Of a stretch of 64,000 nucleotides of DNA, positions 35,195 to 42,742 are shown one piece after another. The DNA is taken from NCBI RefSeq assembly GCF_039621805.1, contig NZ_CP155074.1, forward strand, positions 558,001-622,000, read 5' to 3'. The stretch is from Paraburkholderia sp. PREW-6R (lineage in GTDB: Bacteria > Pseudomonadota > Gammaproteobacteria > Burkholderiales > Burkholderiaceae). Each line of letters starts with the position of its first letter. Positions within the stretch are counted from its first letter, which is position 1. Below the pieces are notes generated by a model. That model was given only the letters and a program-made list of their open reading frames with translations, was not told where the DNA came from and did no database searches. The position numbers and the translations under genes are program-made.

Positions 35195-35928
35195 TAACTG
35201 CGCGTTCCTTCGATCGACACGGGGCCATACGGGTAAGCCGCGCCGTTCTGATTGACGAAATCCATGAAATCGGCGCGCGCGCCGGGAAAGCCGATCATCT
35301 TCCAGCCGCCCAGATCGCGATTGCCGCCGTGGATCGGATCGCAGAAATAGCCCTCACGCGTGTTTTGCAGCAACTGGCCGAAGAAGGTCGCGGCGGGCAC
35401 GTCGGCGAGGTCGATCTTGCCTGCCTCCAATGCGCCGAGCACGGTGTCGCGGGTGGGGGCGTCGAGCGCGTCGAACGCATGCCCGTACGTCTTCGTGCAA
35501 TACGCGTTGACTGCGGCAATGCCGAGCCGGTACAGGTCGCGCGGCACGAGCTTTAATTGATAGCCGAGTTCAGGTGCGCCTTGCACAAAGGGTCCCTGCA
35601 TGTACCAGAGCGCGCCGTGCGCATACGGTGTATCCATTTGGCGATCGATGAATTCGGGCACGCCTGCTTCGACGGCGCCCGGACCTTCGGCGTCGGCGGG
35701 AATCAGCCGGTCGACGGCAGCGTGGACGAACGCCCATTCCTTCGCATCGAAAAAACGCGGCTTGTAATCGGCTGCCGATGCGCGTGGCGCTACCGCCGCG
35801 TTCGGCTGCGAGCCGGTCACGTCTGCGTTCGGCTGCCGGGCTTCACAGCCTGCAAGCGTGCCGGCCGGGACCAGCGCGATCGCCGTGCGCAGAAATCCGC
35901 GACGGGAGTTCAGTGGAGAGGAGGGCAT
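35194..35928 (-). CDS. Gluconate 2-dehydrogenase subunit 3 family protein
   Basis: 244 residues. The N-terminus contains a twin-arginine signal, NSRRGFLRTAIALVPAGTLAGCE, which may also be a lipobox-like AGC. The body includes RFFDAKEWAFVHAAVDRLIPADAEGPGAVEAGVPEFIDRQMDTPY and FFGQLLQNTREGYFCDPIHGGNRDLGGWKMIGFPG, the signature of subunit 3. It is needed to export and assemble the flavoprotein subunit. It is the first gene of the three-gene operon, and the promoter upstream contains a perfect palindrome. Confidence 0.92.
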   Translation of the reverse strand: MPSSPLNSRRGFLRTAIALVPAGTLAGCEARQPNADVTGSQPNAAVAPRASAADYKPRFFDAKEWAFVHAAVDRLIPADAEGPGAVEAGVPEFIDRQMDTPYAHGALWYMQGPFVQGAPELGYQLKLVPRDLYRLGIAAVNAYCTKTYGHAFDALDAPTRDTVLGALEAGKIDLADVPAATFFGQLLQNTREGYFCDPIHGGNRDLGGWKMIGFPGARADFMDFVNQNGAAYPYGPVSIEGTRS

Positions 35929-36319
35929 GTTGATTCTTTCACCAGAGGAAGGCGCTTCGGGCCTTGGTCAGTCGTCGGAGATCCGGCGACATTGTAGATG
36001 GAACCGGTTCCAGCGTCTTTCTGTGATTTTACAATAGGCTATTTCTTAGCCCGAAGAAATCTACTTTTCCGGGTTCAAAAAGTTGGGTGGATGAGAAGTT
36101 TTGCGGTGAGCCACGGGGCGGCTAGCAAAGTAAGGCGGCGCACCCGCGGACGACATAAAAAGGCGGCGTACTTGGCGCAGTAGCGGCTTGCCGTTCTTCT
36201 TCCAGCGCTGACGTGCAGGCAGACCCGCTTGTTACCCGACGCACTGAAGTAGGTCCGCCATGCCTTTGGCGATTCTTCGAACACACGTCACAATCGAGAC
36301 TCCATCAAGAAACGCCGCC
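35929..36319. other. 391-bp divergent region between dehydrogenase operon and LysR
   Basis: No gene is supported. Besides the LacI-type palindrome (35999-36012), there is an inverted repeat ATTTCTT-AGCCCG-AAGAAAT at 36041-36060. A TATA-like or -35 box for the LysR gene is not obvious. Confidence 0.5.
35991..36012 (-). promoter_or_regulatory. LacI-type operator overlapping the dehydrogenase operon promoter
   Basis: TGGAACCGGTTCCA (35999-36012) is a perfect 14-bp palindrome with the central CG expected for LacI-family operators such as GntR sites. On the minus strand TACAAT follows at 35996-35991, and the palindrome lies between this -10 and a poor -35 (AAGACG), the classical position for a repressor. 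No LacI-family gene is in the window, so the regulator must be elsewhere. Confidence 0.65.
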
Positions 36320-37222
36320 ATGGAAAACCTCCTCAGAAAACTCGACCTGACGTCGCTGCGCCTGTTCGTGGCCGTTTGCCAGGAGCGGAACATCGCGCGT
36401 GCGGCGGAGCGTGAGTTCATTGCGTCGTCGGCGGTCAGCCGAAGGATCGCGGAGATCGAGGCGGTGATCGGTCTGCCGGTGATCCAGCGCCAGTCGCGCG
36501 GCATTGCGGTGACGTCGGTCGGCGAGACCGTGCTGCACTACGCGCTCGCGATCATCGGCAACATCGAGCAGATGAGCGCAGCGTTGTCGCGGCTCTCGTC
36601 GGGCGCGAAGGGGCGCGTGCGGGTGGTGGCGAACCTGTCGTCGATCGTGCAGTTCTTGCCGGAAGACGTGGCGGCGTTCGGGCGCGCGTGTCCCGAGGTG
36701 TCGATCGAGCTCGAAGAGGAAAACAGTGCCGAAGTGTTGCGGATCATCGGCGAGCACGGTGCGGATTTCGGCATCTGCAACGCGGTGGCGGGCAGCGAGT
36801 CTTTTGAACAGGTGCCTTATCGGCAAGACCGGCTCGCGGTGCTGGTGCCGGGCAGCCATCGGCTTGCAAATGCCGCACGCGCGGCGTTCAGCGATCTGCT
36901 CGGCGACAGCTTCGTCGGCTTGCGCAGCGAAAGCGCGCTCACGCAGTTGCTCGTGCAGCAGGCGGGCAGTGCCGGCCGTCAACTCGACGTGAAGATTCGC
37001 GTGAGCAGTCTCGACGCGCTATGCCGGATGGTCCATGCGGGTCTCGGTATCGCAGTCGTGCCGGAGCAGGTCGGCCTGCTCTACATCAATACGCTCGACG
37101 TGCGTCTGCTTTCGCTAAGCGACGCGTGGGCGGTGCGACGCCTCATCATGATCTTTCAGTCACGCGAGCAATTGAGCGCCAGCGCGGCCGCGCTGGTCGC
37201 CTTTCTCGGCGGCAAGCCGTAG
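36320..37222 (+). CDS. LysR family transcriptional regulator
   Basis: 300 residues. Residues 5-65 form the winged helix (LDLTSLRLFVAVCQERNIARAAEREFIASSAVSRRIAEIEAVIGLPVIQR); a substrate-binding domain follows (about 90-295). The ATG at 36320 gives a standard start; an in-frame upstream start at 36260 is possible. It is divergent from the gluconate-dehydrogenase-type operon and 192 bp upstream of the aconitase-family gene, transcribed in the same direction. It most likely controls the aconitase-family enzyme and the MFS transporter, but control of the divergent operon cannot be excluded. Confidence 0.92.
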   Translation: MENLLRKLDLTSLRLFVAVCQERNIARAAEREFIASSAVSRRIAEIEAVIGLPVIQRQSRGIAVTSVGETVLHYALAIIGNIEQMSAALSRLSSGAKGRVRVVANLSSIVQFLPEDVAAFGRACPEVSIELEEENSAEVLRIIGEHGADFGICNAVAGSESFEQVPYRQDRLAVLVPGSHRLANAARAAFSDLLGDSFVGLRSESALTQLLVQQAGSAGRQLDVKIRVSSLDALCRMVHAGLGIAVVPEQVGLLYINTLDVRLLSLSDAWAVRRLIMIFQSREQLSASAAALVAFLGGKP

Positions 37223-37414
37223 CGGGCAGCGTGGCGTCTGCCGCGCGACGCATCCGTGGGATCGGCAGGCGAGCGGTGGTCGCGCGAAAGCGCAGGTTGC
37301 ATGCAGGATGCAGCGCCGCCAGGGAGCACTCGCGAAACGAGACGTCTGCGTTGCCGGACCGGCACTTCGGCATTGTTCCCGCGCGCTTTATAGTAGGCGC
37401 AAGGAGAACGCACA

Positions 37415-39364
37415 ATGAGCGATACGATTCGACTGCACGGTCGCGTGCTGTATCTGTCCCAGAATCCCGCGGTGATGGACGCGCAACTTGCGGGCGACAA
37501 CTTCACGCTGGCCACGGCGGGTCCGCTGCGCGATGACGTGTCGACGGACGAGATCACGCCAGTCACCGTCATGCTGACTTACGACGAGCGCCTCGGCCAG
37601 TTTCCGTATGTCGGCTTCAAGGCGGGCGAGCGCTTGCCGGTCGGCCGTCATGCGGTGAAAGACGGCGGCTTTCAGGTCACGGTGGCAGGCAGGCGGTACG
37701 GCAAGGGGTCGTCGCGCGAATCGAGTCCGCTTGCTGAACTGTCGGCGGGTATCCGGCTGATCGTCGCGGAGAGTTTCGAGCGCATCTATCAGCAGAACTG
37801 CGACAACATTGGCATTCTCACCACCACCAATTTTTCCGTGCTCGATCGGCTGATCGCCGGCGAGTCCGTGCCCATCGACGAGTTTCTCGAAGGCCGCGAC
37901 GCGCTCACGCAGCAGATCATTCGCAGCGGCGGCCTGCTCGCGTACAGCAAATTCGCCGACTGGCCCGCGCCGCGCACGCGAACCACGAGCAGCGCTCAAG
38001 GCGCTGCGCCGCCAAAGACGCTCGTCGAAAAGATCATCGAACGGCATCTGCATCCGGGCATGGATAGCGCGCAACGCGGCGACGGCGTGTTCATTGCGGC
38101 CGACTGGCGCTTCAGTCACGACTACTTCACGGGCATGTGCGCTCATCTGATGCACCGGGCGTTCGGCAAGCCGGCGCCGCTGCATGCGCCGGATCACATC
38201 ATTGCGTTTCAGGATCATCTGGTGCTCGCCGCGCAGAGCATCCCGCACGTGCGCGATGGTTTGCTGCCGGGTGTCGCCAACCTGATGGAAGGGCACACGT
38301 CGTTCGCGCGCGACTATCCCGTGCGCTCGCACGGAGCGCTCGACAACCTGCCGGGTTCGGAAGGCATCTGTCATGCGTTGATGGCCGAGCAATACGCGTT
38401 GCCGGGACAGGTGGCGTGCGGTACCGATTCGCACACGCCGCATTCCGGCGCGCTCGGCTGCCTGGCGTTCGGTGCGGGCGCAACGGAAATCGCCAATAGC
38501 TGGGTTACGGGTTACGTACGCTGCAAAGTGCCGGAAACACTGCGGATCGAAATCGACGGCACGTTGCGCGACGGCGTCACCGCCAAAGACGTCGTGTTGC
38601 ACCTGCTGCATCTCGACGCGATCCGCTCGGGCGGCGCGATCGGACTCGTATTCGAATACGGCGGCGAAGCGGTGCGGGCAATGTCGATCGACGAGCGCGC
38701 CACGTTGACCAACATGGTGGCGGAACTGGGTGGCTTCACCGGCATCGTCGAACCGGACGAACGCACTGTGGCGTTTCTGAAGGAGCGGCGCGGCGTCGAT
38801 TTCACGCTGCAAAGCTGGATGAAAAGCGATGTCGGCGCGACGTATCGCGACACGATCCGAATCGACGCAAGCGCCATCGAGCCAATGCTCGCGCGACCCG
38901 GCGACCCCGGCAATGGCATGCCCGCGCCGCGGCTGGAACAGGACGTGGCGATCGACATTGCGTACGGCGGATCGTGCACGGCCGGCAAGCGCGAAGACTT
39001 CGATTTCTATCATGAGGTGCTGCATTGGGGCGTCGAGCATGGTCTGCGCGTGCCGGACCGCACACGGCTCTTCCTGCAATTCGGCACGATGGCCGTGCGC
39101 GCCTATTGCGAGCAACAAGGCTATTTACCCGTGTTCGAACGCGCGGGCGTGACGCTCGTCATGCCCGGATGCGGGTCGTGCGCGAATTGCGGGCCAGGGC
39201 AGTCGGCTGATGCGAGCGACGTGACGATCAGCGCAATCAACCGCAATTTCCCGGGGCGTTCGGGTCCGGGCGATGTGTGGCTGGCAAGTCCCTATACGGT
39301 AGCGGCGAGCGCGCTAGCTGGAAAAATAACGACCTTCGAGCAATTAAAGCGCGCGCACGGCTAG
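37415..39364 (+). CDS. Aconitase-family hydratase with swivel domain first
   Basis: 649 residues. The N-terminal 185 residues are the swivelling domain (DDVSTDEITPV, GRRYGKGSSRESSPLAELSAGIRLIVAESFERIYQQN). The C-terminal 440 residues are the catalytic LeuC/aconitase core, with cluster cysteines in VACGTDSHTPHSG and MPGCGSCANCGPG and the SHTPH and GGS loops. This domain order matches AcnB without its HEAT-like domain. It probably carries a 4Fe-4S cluster and isomerises or hydrates a tri- or dicarboxylate. Strong AAGGAG at 37401-37406 supports the start. A LysR gene lies upstream and an MFS transporter downstream. The substrate is unknown; leucine-pathway or central-TCA roles are less likely given this context. 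Confidence 0.88.
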   Translation: MSDTIRLHGRVLYLSQNPAVMDAQLAGDNFTLATAGPLRDDVSTDEITPVTVMLTYDERLGQFPYVGFKAGERLPVGRHAVKDGGFQVTVAGRRYGKGSSRESSPLAELSAGIRLIVAESFERIYQQNCDNIGILTTTNFSVLDRLIAGESVPIDEFLEGRDALTQQIIRSGGLLAYSKFADWPAPRTRTTSSAQGAAPPKTLVEKIIERHLHPGMDSAQRGDGVFIAADWRFSHDYFTGMCAHLMHRAFGKPAPLHAPDHIIAFQDHLVLAAQSIPHVRDGLLPGVANLMEGHTSFARDYPVRSHGALDNLPGSEGICHALMAEQYALPGQVACGTDSHTPHSGALGCLAFGAGATEIANSWVTGYVRCKVPETLRIEIDGTLRDGVTAKDVVLHLLHLDAIRSGGAIGLVFEYGGEAVRAMSIDERATLTNMVAELGGFTGIVEPDERTVAFLKERRGVDFTLQSWMKSDVGATYRDTIRIDASAIEPMLARPGDPGNGMPAPRLEQDVAIDIAYGGSCTAGKREDFDFYHEVLHWGVEHGLRVPDRTRLFLQFGTMAVRAYCEQQGYLPVFERAGVTLVMPGCGSCANCGPGQSADASDVTISAINRNFPGRSGPGDVWLASPYTVAASALAGKITTFEQLKRAHG

Positions 39365-39497
39365 AATGCTGGCCGGAGCGTATGGCCCGGCATCCCGACG
39401 CGTGTGACCTTCGACGTGCGACTTGCGGCGCGCGGCGGGAGCGAAGAGGCCGGCACGAGACTGGCTCGAGCGATCAAGCTGCATGGAGACACGACAC

Positions 39498-40982
39498 ATG
39501 GCATTTCCCGATCAAGGCGGCCGCGTTGCGCAACGCGGCGGCGCGGTGCATTCAGCGGCGGCAGAGACAGGCATTGGTGCACCGTCTGCAACCAGGGCCA
39601 ACACAATATCGCTCGACGCCGGCAGCATTTCCGCGCGTCTGGACCGGCTGCCCGCGACACGCGCGGTGTGGAAACTGGTCGCGCTGTTAAGCCTGGGTTT
39701 CTTTTTCGAACTTTACGATCTGCTGTATTCGGGTTATGTCGCGCCCGGGCTCGTGAAGAGCGGACTGCTCACCGCAACGACGCATGGCCTCTTCGGCACG
39801 ACCGGCATCGCCAGTTTTATCGCCGCACTGTTCGCCGGCTTGTTTATCGGCACGCTCGCATGCGGATTTCTCGCCGATAAGTTCGGGCGCCGCGCGGTCT
39901 TCACCTATTCGTTGCTGTGGTACGTGGCCGCCAACCTGATCATGGCCTTTCAGCAGTCGGCAACGGCCTTGAATTTCTGGCGCTTCGTTGCGGGAGTCGG
40001 CATCGGTGTCGAACTGGTCACGATCGGCACTTACATTTCCGAACTGGTGCCCAAGCAGATTCGCGGGCGCGCCTTTGCATGCGAACAGGCGGTGGGCTTT
40101 ACCGCCGTACCCGTGGTCGCGTTTCTGTCCTATCTGCTGGTGCCGCGCACGCCGTTCGGAATCGACGGCTGGCGCTGGGTCGTCGTGATCGGTGCGCACG
40201 GGGCCGTGTTTGTCTGGTGGATCCGGCGCGCATTGCCGGAAAGTCCGCGCTGGCTTGCGCAGCAAGGGCGTCTCGATGAAGCCGACCAGGTGATGAGCGC
40301 GCTGGAGGCGAAGGTGCGCAGCGAATACGGCCGCGAGTTGCCGCCGCCCGCACCGCCAGTGCCGGTTGCGCCGCGGGGCAGCTTCCGCGATATGTGGGTG
40401 CCGCCCTATCGCAGCCGCACGCTGATGATGAGTATCTTCAACGTGTTTCAGACGGTCGGCTTCTATGGCTTTGCCAACTGGGTGCCCACGCTGTTGATCA
40501 AGCAGGGCATCACGATCACCACGAGTCTGATGTACTCGAGTGTGATCGCGCTCGCCGCGCCGCTTGGACCGGTGATCGGCCTTTTTATCGGCGACCGCTT
40601 CGAGCGCAAGACAGTCATCGTCGTGATGGCAGGTGTGAATATCGTGTGCGGCCTCTGGTTCAGCAAAGCATCGGGCGCAGTGTTGCTGGTGACATTGGGC
40701 GTGTGTCTGACGCTCGCAGGCAACATCATTTCGTACAGCTTTCATGCATACCAGGCAGAGCTTTTTCCGACCAGTATCCGTGCGCGTGCGGTGGGCTTTG
40801 TCTATTCATGGAGCCGTTTCTCGGCCATTTTCACGGCTTTCTTGATCGCGGAAGTCTTGAAGCAATTCGGCACGGTGGGCGTATTTATTTTTATTGCCGG
40901 CGCAATGCTCATTGTCATGGCGGCGATTGGATTGATGGGGCCGCGTACAAACGGACTTGAGCTGGAAAAGATTTCAAAGTAA
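39498..40982 (+). CDS. MFS transporter (metabolite:H+ symporter type)
   Basis: 494 residues from the ATG at 39498. A 50-residue polar N-terminal tail precedes twelve hydrophobic segments. LADKFGRRAVFTYSLLWYVAANLIMAF, GVGIGVELVTIGTYISELVPKQIRGRAFA, PESPRWLAQQGRLDEADQVM and YQAELFPTSIRARAVGFVYSWSRFSAIF are family landmarks of metabolite:H+ symporters and sugar porters. It is 133 bp downstream of the aconitase-family gene and is probably in the same operon, so it may import the carboxylate acted on by that enzyme. Alternative starts at 39423 and 39483 exist. Confidence 0.9.
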   Translation: MAFPDQGGRVAQRGGAVHSAAAETGIGAPSATRANTISLDAGSISARLDRLPATRAVWKLVALLSLGFFFELYDLLYSGYVAPGLVKSGLLTATTHGLFGTTGIASFIAALFAGLFIGTLACGFLADKFGRRAVFTYSLLWYVAANLIMAFQQSATALNFWRFVAGVGIGVELVTIGTYISELVPKQIRGRAFACEQAVGFTAVPVVAFLSYLLVPRTPFGIDGWRWVVVIGAHGAVFVWWIRRALPESPRWLAQQGRLDEADQVMSALEAKVRSEYGRELPPPAPPVPVAPRGSFRDMWVPPYRSRTLMMSIFNVFQTVGFYGFANWVPTLLIKQGITITTSLMYSSVIALAAPLGPVIGLFIGDRFERKTVIVVMAGVNIVCGLWFSKASGAVLLVTLGVCLTLAGNIISYSFHAYQAELFPTSIRARAVGFVYSWSRFSAIFTAFLIAEVLKQFGTVGVFIFIAGAMLIVMAAIGLMGPRTNGLELEKISK

Positions 40983-41003
40983 CAAATCTCGGATTGTCTT
41001 GCC

Positions 41004-41018
41004 GCTGTGCGCCACAGC
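41004..41018 (+). terminator. Small hairpin after the MFS gene
   Basis: GCTGTG-CGC-CACAGC is a 6-bp stem with a 3-nt loop 21 bp after the stop codon. It lacks a T tract, so it is at best a weak terminator. Confidence 0.3.
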
Positions 41019-41216
41019 AAGCACTGAATTGGCCGTCATGTCCAGCGTGTGTAAGTGTTTCGCTAAATGACATTAAGGGGGACGGAAACGGTTCGCTGCA
41101 GCGCACAAAGCCACCTTGGTCAGCGACGCGCGGCGGCACGCCGGTTGCTCAAATCCTTGTCAAGCAGGCGAAGACCGTCTGTGTCTATCTTTCAGTTCGA
41201 TAAGGAGGGACAGGTC

Positions 41217-41546
41217 ATGAGCAAGGCAACCAGCACATTAATCGCGGCCCTCGCCGCACTCGCACTCTCTGGCGGCGCCTACGCGCAATCGGCCGGAGGT
41301 TCGAGCGGAAGTGGCTCGCAGGGCAGCACGGCTGGCCCGGCTAATCAGGCAAACCAGGGGAACAGTGGCACGGCTGGCTACGGTAATCCAACCAACACCA
41401 ACTCCGACAGCGGCATGAGCAACATGGCGCCGAATTCAGGCTTGCCTAGCAACACGACCGGTACGTCGACCACCAACAGTGCACCCAAGAGTAACAACAC
41501 GCTGGCAAGGCCGAGTGTCGTGTCGCCGGCAGCGACGGGTCAGTAA
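41217..41546 (+). CDS. Small secreted Gly/Ser/Asn/Thr-rich protein
   Basis: 109 residues from the ATG at 41217, supported by AAGGAGGG just upstream. A signal peptide (MSKATSTLIAALAALALSGGAYA, cut after residue 23) is followed by a low-complexity mature part rich in Gly, Ser, Asn and Thr, with no cysteines or obvious fold. Such small disordered exported proteins are common in Burkholderia and unassigned. It stands alone between the MFS gene and the FadR-type regulator and is followed by a strong terminator, so it is a single-gene transcript. Function unknown. Confidence 0.8.
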   Translation: MSKATSTLIAALAALALSGGAYAQSAGGSSGSGSQGSTAGPANQANQGNSGTAGYGNPTNTNSDSGMSNMAPNSGLPSNTTGTSTTNSAPKSNNTLARPSVVSPAATGQ

Positions 41547-41570
41547 GTCTCGTTCACTTGTCGCGTGATG

Positions 41571-41601
41571 GGCCGCTGCTCTGACGGGCAGCGGCCTTTT
41601 T
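41571..41601 (+). terminator. Rho-independent terminator of the small secreted protein gene
   Basis: GGCCGCTGC and GCAGCGGCC form a perfect 9-bp stem with an 8-nt loop, followed by TTTTT and a T-rich stretch. Confidence 0.92.
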
Positions 41602-41677
41602 GATTTTCAAAGCCTGCGGGCCACGCTGCACTGTGCACCACATTACGCTAGCATCGTCAGCGGCGATATGGTGAAAG

Positions 41678-41688
41678 TGGTCGGACCA
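41678..41688. promoter_or_regulatory. FadR/LldR-type operator in front of the GntR-family gene
   Basis: TGGT-CGG-ACCA matches the TGGTnnnACCA core known for FadR-subfamily regulators such as LldR and PdhR. It lies only 12 bp before the chosen ATG at 41701, so it would block translation start or transcription near it. It argues that the protein starts at 41701 and not at 41668. Confidence 0.7.
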
Positions 41689-41700
41689 GCGAGGCAATGC

Positions 41701-42468
41701 ATGCAGAAAGACAATCCGGACAAGGCGTTAAAAGTCGCCGACGTAGTGGCTGAGCGCGTCGAGAGCCTGATTGTCGACGGCGTGCTGAAGCCGGGCCAGG
41801 CACTGCCGTCCGAGCGTCGTCTGATGGTCAAGCTGGGCGTGTCGCGATCGGCGTTGCGGGAAGGGCTGAAGGTGCTGCGCGCACGGGGGATCATCGACAC
41901 CGAACATGGGCGTGGATCGTTCGTCGCCGCGCTGACCACGCAACCGGCGCTCACGCCGATGATGCATCTCCTCGGCTCTCAGCCAAGAACCCTGTACGAC
42001 ATTTTCGAAGTGCGTGAACTGCTCGAAGCCGAATCGGCGCGTCTCGCCGCGCTGCGCGGCACGCAGGCGGATTACGCACTGATTACTCGCCGCTACGAGC
42101 AGATGGTCGCAGCCGACCAGAGCGACATGGACACCTCGGAACGCGCGCGGCTCGACCACGCTTTCCATCTCGCCATCTGTGAAGCGTCGCATAACCCTGT
42201 GCTCGTGCACACACTCAGTTCGCTGACCGATCTGCTGCTGAGTTCGGTGTTCGCATCCGTCAACAATCTGTACCACCGCGAAACGGAAAAGCGTGTGATC
42301 GACAGGCAGCACGCCCGGCTTTACAAGGCCGTGACCGGCAGGCAACCGGAGCAGGCGAAGAAGGCGGCGAGCGTGCACATCGCGTCGGCTACGGCCTGTC
42401 TGCGGGAAATCGAGGCGGAGGAGCAGCGTCTGGTCCGTGCGACGCTGCGGCTGAACGGCTGGGACTGA
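41701..42468 (+). CDS. GntR/FadR-family regulator (LldR-like)
   Basis: 255 residues. Residues about 8-75 are the GntR winged helix (VADVVAERVESLIVDGVLKPGQALPSERRLMVKLGVSRSALREGLKVLRARGII). Residues 95-240 form an FCD effector domain with the metal-ligand histidines in ARLDHAFHLAI and VHIASA. GAGG at 41691 supports the ATG at 41701. A TGGTnnnACCA site precedes this gene and another precedes the D-lactate dehydrogenase gene 275 bp downstream, so it is very probably the lactate-responsive repressor of both. Confidence 0.88.
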   Translation: MQKDNPDKALKVADVVAERVESLIVDGVLKPGQALPSERRLMVKLGVSRSALREGLKVLRARGIIDTEHGRGSFVAALTTQPALTPMMHLLGSQPRTLYDIFEVRELLEAESARLAALRGTQADYALITRRYEQMVAADQSDMDTSERARLDHAFHLAICEASHNPVLVHTLSSLTDLLLSSVFASVNNLYHRETEKRVIDRQHARLYKAVTGRQPEQAKKAASVHIASATACLREIEAEEQRLVRATLRLNGWD

Positions 42469-42551
42469 CGCACGCCAACCCGCTGACATGCGTGATCGTT
42501 GTGCGTCGGCGGCTGCGTCGCTGTTCAACGGCGCTAGCGCCGATGTCAGCG

Positions 42552-42584
42552 CGATCGCAATAACTGGTAGGACCACTGCGATCG
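42552..42584. promoter_or_regulatory. FadR/LldR-type operator upstream of dld
   Basis: TGGT-AGG-ACCA (42565-42575) is the second copy of the operator core in this locus. It is nested within an outer inverted repeat CGATCGCA (42552-42559) and TGCGATCG (42577-42584), so the whole site is a larger palindrome. It lies 168 bp before the dld start. Confidence 0.7.
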
Positions 42585-42742
42585 TGCCTCGACAGCCTCC
42601 AGATGGCGAGCAACAATGCGAGCATGAAATCCGGCGGGACGATCACGCGGCGTGGGCGCTGCGTGATCGGAAACGAGCAGCGCTACAAAGGTGCTTATTT
42701 TCCGCCATGTCTGCGCAGGTCTGACTGCGACCGGAGACCACC

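Noticed and set aside
37388..39118. 576-residue minus-strand frame opposite the aconitase-family gene
   Set aside because: Arg/His-rich shadow frame without motifs; the plus strand has all cluster cysteines and a strong ribosome site.
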